In this document: piece after piece, positions 4,933 to 5,377 of the stretch | How the letters are laid out: every line of letters begins with the position of its first letter | Numbering within the stretch: the stretch's first letter is position 1 | NCBI GenBank assembly: GCA_029240775.1 | Contig: JARDZQ010000157.1 | Location: 1 to 5,377, forward strand | From: Rubrobacteraceae bacterium | Lineage (GTDB): Bacteria; Actinomycetota; Rubrobacteria; Rubrobacterales; Rubrobacteraceae | DNA length: 5,377 nucleotides | Reading direction: 5' to 3' | Translations under genes and position numbers: made by a program | Notes under the pieces: model-generated | The model's database searches: none | What the model saw: the letters and a program-made list of their open reading frames with translations, nothing else | What the model was told of the DNA's origin: nothing

Positions 4933-5377
4933 ATGACTGACAATCGGCAAGATGACCTGGGAATACACCAAGCCAACCTCCTCGACGAGACGACCATACG
5001 GGAGTTTTCGTCGGAGGTGCGGGGCCGGATCATACGCCCCCACGACGACGGCTACGACGAGGCGCGCACCGTCTTCTACGGCGGGTTCGACCGCCGCCCA
5101 GCACTCATCGTCCGGGCTGAGGACGCAACAGACGTCTCGCGCGTGGTTACGCTCGCACGCGAGAGCGGGTTGGAGCTCGCCGTCCGCAGCGGCGGCCACA
5201 GCGTCGCTGGTCACAGTGTCTCCGATGGGGGAATCGTCCTCGATCTCTCAGAGATGAAGAACCTCGAGATCGACGTCGAGGGACGCACCGCATGGGCCCA
5301 GACTGGCCTAACCGCGGGCGAATACACGGCTGCAGTGGCGGCTCACGGCCTAGCAACGGGCTTCGGCGACACCGGCT
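4933..5377 (+). CDS. FAD-linked oxidoreductase (berberine-bridge-like), N-terminal part
   Basis: The first 148 residues of a PCMH/FAD_binding_4 oxidoreductase that continues past the right edge. The FAD-binding module is clear: PALIVRAEDATDVSRVVTLA (about residues 56-75), then LAVRSGGHSVAGHSVSDGG (82-100) and IVLDLSEMKNLEID (101-114). It continues as WAQTGLTAGEY and ends at ATGFGDTG. His89 of RSGGHS is the residue that carries 8-alpha-linked covalent FAD in the berberine bridge enzyme family. The second attachment residue, a Cys in bicovalent members, would normally lie near the cut end; what is visible (GFGDTG) has no Cys, which fits single attachment. Members oxidise alcohols, sugars or alkaloids with O2; the substrate here is unknown. 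ATG 4933 is supported by GGAG at 4921-4924 with an 8-nt spacer. No secretion signal is seen. It appears intact as far as it can be read. Confidence 0.9.
   Translation, partial: MTDNRQDDLGIHQANLLDETTIREFSSEVRGRIIRPHDDGYDEARTVFYGGFDRRPALIVRAEDATDVSRVVTLARESGLELAVRSGGHSVAGHSVSDGGIVLDLSEMKNLEIDVEGRTAWAQTGLTAGEYTAAVAAHGLATGFGDTG

Overview
The window is GC-rich, and every supportable gene lies on the + strand. GC-rich codon use, an STAS-type anti-anti-sigma protein and actinobacterial-looking enzyme families (NmrA-like SDR, anthrone-oxygenase/DUF1772, epoxide hydrolase, CoA-binding protein) suggest a high-GC actinobacterium, perhaps Rubrobacter-like. This assignment comes from recalled family patterns, not from a search.

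Layout. The left edge holds the 3' end of an STAS-domain protein (2-202). A complete amidase-signature hydrolase follows (371-1759). Next is a frameshifted epoxide-hydrolase N-terminal relic (1810-1975), then an intact two-domain VOC/glyoxalase-like protein (2067-2861). A second epoxide-hydrolase N-terminal stub (2968-3198) precedes an intact NmrA-like NAD(P)-binding protein (3256-4053).

From 4054 to 4380 the DNA is a mosaic of fragments. A piece of a tyrosine recombinase is joined directly to the C-terminal tail of a second NmrA-like protein, which overlaps by ATGA a truncated DUF1772 membrane protein. After a 137-bp spacer comes a CoA-binding protein (4518-4793) that has lost the middle of its Rossmann fold. 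After a second spacer with a hairpin and a 12-bp palindrome, an FAD-linked oxidoreductase (4933 onward) runs off the right edge.

Taken together, four intact or edge-cut enzymes of small-molecule or redox metabolism (amidase, VOC, NmrA-like, FAD oxidase) alternate with at least six broken genes. I see no evidence of a shared pathway, defence system or other new machinery. The best-supported unusual feature is the decay and rearrangement itself: two related stubs end at the same point of the same protein family, an integrase scrap sits at a fusion junction, and one protein carries a clean in-frame internal deletion. The long open frames on the - strand look like GC-rich shadows. I found no tRNA, rRNA or CRISPR array.
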